64,000 nt of DNA. Source: Piper betle (lineage: Eukaryota > Streptophyta > Magnoliopsida > Piperales > Piperaceae). Location: contig JAURVB010000031.1 in NCBI GenBank assembly GCA_033002965.1, forward strand, positions 62,001-126,000, written 5' to 3'. Under the pieces are notes generated by a model. That model saw only the letters and a program-made list of their open reading frames with translations, had not been told where the DNA came from and did no database searches. The position numbers and the translations under genes were made by a program. Positions 61,685-64,000 of the stretch are shown in pieces. Within the stretch, counting starts at the first letter, position 1. Every line of letters begins with the position of its first letter.

Positions 61685-64000
61685 TGTAAAGACCACGAAA
61701 CAAAAAAAGGATGCAGACATTGTCCGGGAAGGACTGAACGTGTTATATTTTTTACCCAATTAATTATTTACCCATTTTATTATTTACTCGGTTAAATGAA
61801 ATACGGGTATAGGGATGTTTTCACATACCCTAGCCATCATTTTCATTTTTATAAATTTGAAAGAGGACGTCATTTTTCACGTACGAGTGTAGGTGCATCT
61901 TATTCACCTTAGCCACCTAATTCTCCTCTTCCTTGCCGGTGTTTCTTCCTTGCTTGGGTATCCTTCCTATCTCCCTCTTCTTAATTTTCTTGCATGCATA
62001 TTTTTAATTGATAGTAAACTTGTTAATCATGAGGATTAAAGTTTAAAATCAACAAGAAAGAAACTAAACACGACTGTTGGCCGACAAGTCCCCTGTTTCG
62101 GCGAGATGGGCAAGCACAGGCAAAGTTTTGTCGGGAATCGGTGGCGACGGTCATTCCGACGTCAGAAGATGATCCTACTCTCTTCGTCGATCAGTGTAGG
62201 GTCGATCTCACGTGTGTGGATGCTGGCCTGGGGTGGTAAATGGCCAAAAACAGAGGACGGCGACAAAAACAGAGGCGACGGCGGTAGGTGAAGAAATCCG
62301 GCCGTCCTGGGTGGCGACGGGTTCCAATCTAGCCGGGGAAGGTCGATAGGGGGTCGAGGGTTTCGAGGCAACCACCCAATTGAGGCGGCGACGCTCGCCG
62401 GCGGTGGAATTGCGACGCGAGCGCGCCACTAGGCGGGCGATGCAGGCGTCGCCGCGGCTAGAAGGCGGCCGGAGTTGGCCGGGGCGACACCGCAACGGCA
62501 TGGCAGGGCTGGGCGGCGACGATTGACGGCGGCCGGAGACGATTGCCGGCGGCGGCTGGAGGGCGGCTGCTGTCGGGAACAGGGGATGGCGCCAGGGAAG
62601 AAGAAGAAGAAGAAAATTACCTTGGGTGGCAAACTTGTAAATAATGCTTGACTCGACACAGCTCGAGTTAAATAATAATACCAACTCGTAAATAACACCT
62701 GACTCGATACCGACTCGAGTTAAAAATAATACGAACTCATAATAAATCTTTAAAAATAATCATTTTAATGGGTTATTGGTAATGTTACTAAACTAATTAA
62801 TTATTGTATGAAAATTTATTATCTCAAAAGAAAATATACTAGTAATAATAATTAAATACTTGTTTATGAATTAATAATTACTTTATTATTTGTTAAGTGT
62901 TAATCATGATTTAGATAATTAATTTAAAATGTAAAGTAGGACTTAAATAATTATGTCACATGAATAATTAATTATCTCACTGGATTTGTTGATAATTTAA
63001 TATTTAATATTTTTGAAAATGATATATATATTAGATCATTTAGTTGCATGCATTTCTACTCGAATAAAATTATACTTATGTATAATTTTATGTCCTCGTT
63101 CAGATTAGGATCATTGGTCGCAGCTGCGAGTTCGAAATATCCAGGTCCGTATAATTATTTAAAATGTTGTATTTTCCCTTGTGGACAACCTGGTCAGCCT
63201 GAGCCCAGATTCGACCACCATGCACCGAGTGCAACCGGGGTCAAGGAATTGACTCAGTCTGACACAGGCTACGCCCTTCATAATCCAATAATGGACATGT
63301 CAGAAAGGATCTAACAGCCCATAATACAATAAATTGGACATGGCGGATTGGACTCGCCAGCCAATTACGGACATGGTGGATTGGACTCACTAGCCGATAA
63401 CGGACATGGCGGATTGGACTCACCAGCGCGGTAATGGACATGATGGACTGACGCATCAGCCAATTACAGACATAGTGGATTGGACTCACCAGCTGATAAC
63501 AGACATGGCGGATTGGACTCGCCAGCCGGTAATGGACATGATGGACTAACCCATCAGCCAGTAAATTGGACATGGTGGATTGGACTCGCCAGCCAATTGA
63601 CGGACATGGTGGATTGGACTCACCAGCCAATAGATGGACATGGTGGATTGACCCATCAGCCAACTAATGGACATGGTGGACTGAACCATCAGCTAAATCA
63701 CATGGACATGTTGGAATGGCTCACAACAGCCAATATTATAGATAATGATAGGGAGTTTATGGACTTGTTTTATTTAATTATATAGCTTAGTGTTTAATCA
63801 CTAACGCGAATTGCCTCTGGCAGGTTATCAACTGGAACCAAAGACTATGAGATGATAGGGTGCTTCTTCTACCAACTCAGGTGGTGAACAAACAATAAGT
63901 GGACTTCTTTTTACCTTTTCTTGTGTTATAAATGTGGCTATGGGAAACGGTCGAAGACTATGGGATAATTACTTCATGCATTGTCATTTGAACATAATAT
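61685..64000 (+). mobile_element. Family 4 LTR, second insertion, runs off the window
   Basis: It starts TGTAAAGACCACGAA, as in the LTR at 56,744, and contains in order the TATA-like box (61,850), the leader with a donor-like CTTGG/GTATCC (about 61,961), the inverted GC-rich module (62,100-62,620), AT-rich interior, a minisatellite of a different unit, and the conserved CACTAACGCG (63,798) with acceptor-like CTCTGGCAG (63,824). The preceding 5-mer is TATCC; the partner duplication is beyond 64,000. Whether a full element follows cannot be seen. Confidence 0.88.
63292..63738. repeat. Minisatellite, ~33-bp unit, 12-13 copies
   Basis: Units of the type GGACATGGTGGATTGGACTC followed by ACCAGCCAATTAC, 32-35 bp each. 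They sit at the same place in the LTR as the ~30-bp array of the young element, between the shared AT-rich interior and the conserved acceptor region, but the unit sequence is unrelated. Open frames on both strands arise from the near 33-bp period. Confidence 0.95.

Noticed and set aside
63241..63785. Periodic repeat proteins on both strands of the 33-bp array
   Set aside because: A near 33-bp period keeps any open frame open. There is no start context or conserved domain, and no counterpart in sister LTRs.

Overview
The window is nuclear DNA from a flowering plant with a repeat-rich genome. The evidence is long-LTR Ty3/gypsy chromovirus-type retrotransposons primed by initiator-Met tRNA, Mutator- and hAT-type DNA transposon remnants, and one intron-containing plant gene with GT-AG introns. 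The species is not identifiable from what I can see. A monocot is possible but not shown. No intact protein-coding gene was found. Alignments were done by eye, so boundaries of old repeats are approximate. Boundaries of the nested insertions with target-site duplications (TSDs) are exact to within a base or two.

Layout: 1-5.6 kb holds minus-strand pieces of a Mutator-like (MULE) transposase, with a class III peroxidase exon fragment, two local duplications and an LTR-like stretch between them. 6.5-9.6 kb is a minus-oriented 3' LTR with a degenerate internal region out to 11.5 kb. 11.5-13.85 kb is an LTR-like copy carrying a 635-bp non-autonomous hAT element. 14.57-15.07 kb is a foldback element. 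15.9-21.7 kb is an old LTR split by a 2.9-kb solo LTR (TSD TGAGT). 24.3-26.9 kb is the only genuine plant gene, a five-exon SKA2-like kinetochore gene on the minus strand, broken by a nonsense codon and a +1 frameshift. 29.3-35.3 kb is another LTR split by a minus-oriented 3.0-kb solo LTR (TSD AGTAA). 36.6-42.9 kb is a second copy of the 16-21 kb LTR type with inserted material.

43-64 kb is a nest at least three levels deep. An LTR fragment (43,050-43,968) is cut by a large, heavily mutated minus-strand gypsy element whose 3' LTR (43,969-48,035), pol (48.0-51.0 kb) and protease/gag (60.0-61.7 kb) are visible. Into that element went a solo LTR (46,042-47,193), a young plus-strand gypsy element (50,980-59,984, TSD ATTCC), and another LTR that starts at 61,685 and runs off the window. 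The young element is a deletion derivative. It has gag, RNase H, integrase and a chromodomain-like tail, but its zinc knuckle, protease and reverse transcriptase are missing.

The most interesting shared theme is LTR architecture. Several distinct LTR families carry a TATA-like box, a 5' splice donor, a long AT-rich interior, and a branch-point-plus-acceptor near the 3' end, as if each LTR contained a leader intron. A GC-rich module lies in one orientation in one family and inverted in another. One family carries a ~30-bp minisatellite that is replaced by an unrelated 33-bp one in a relative.
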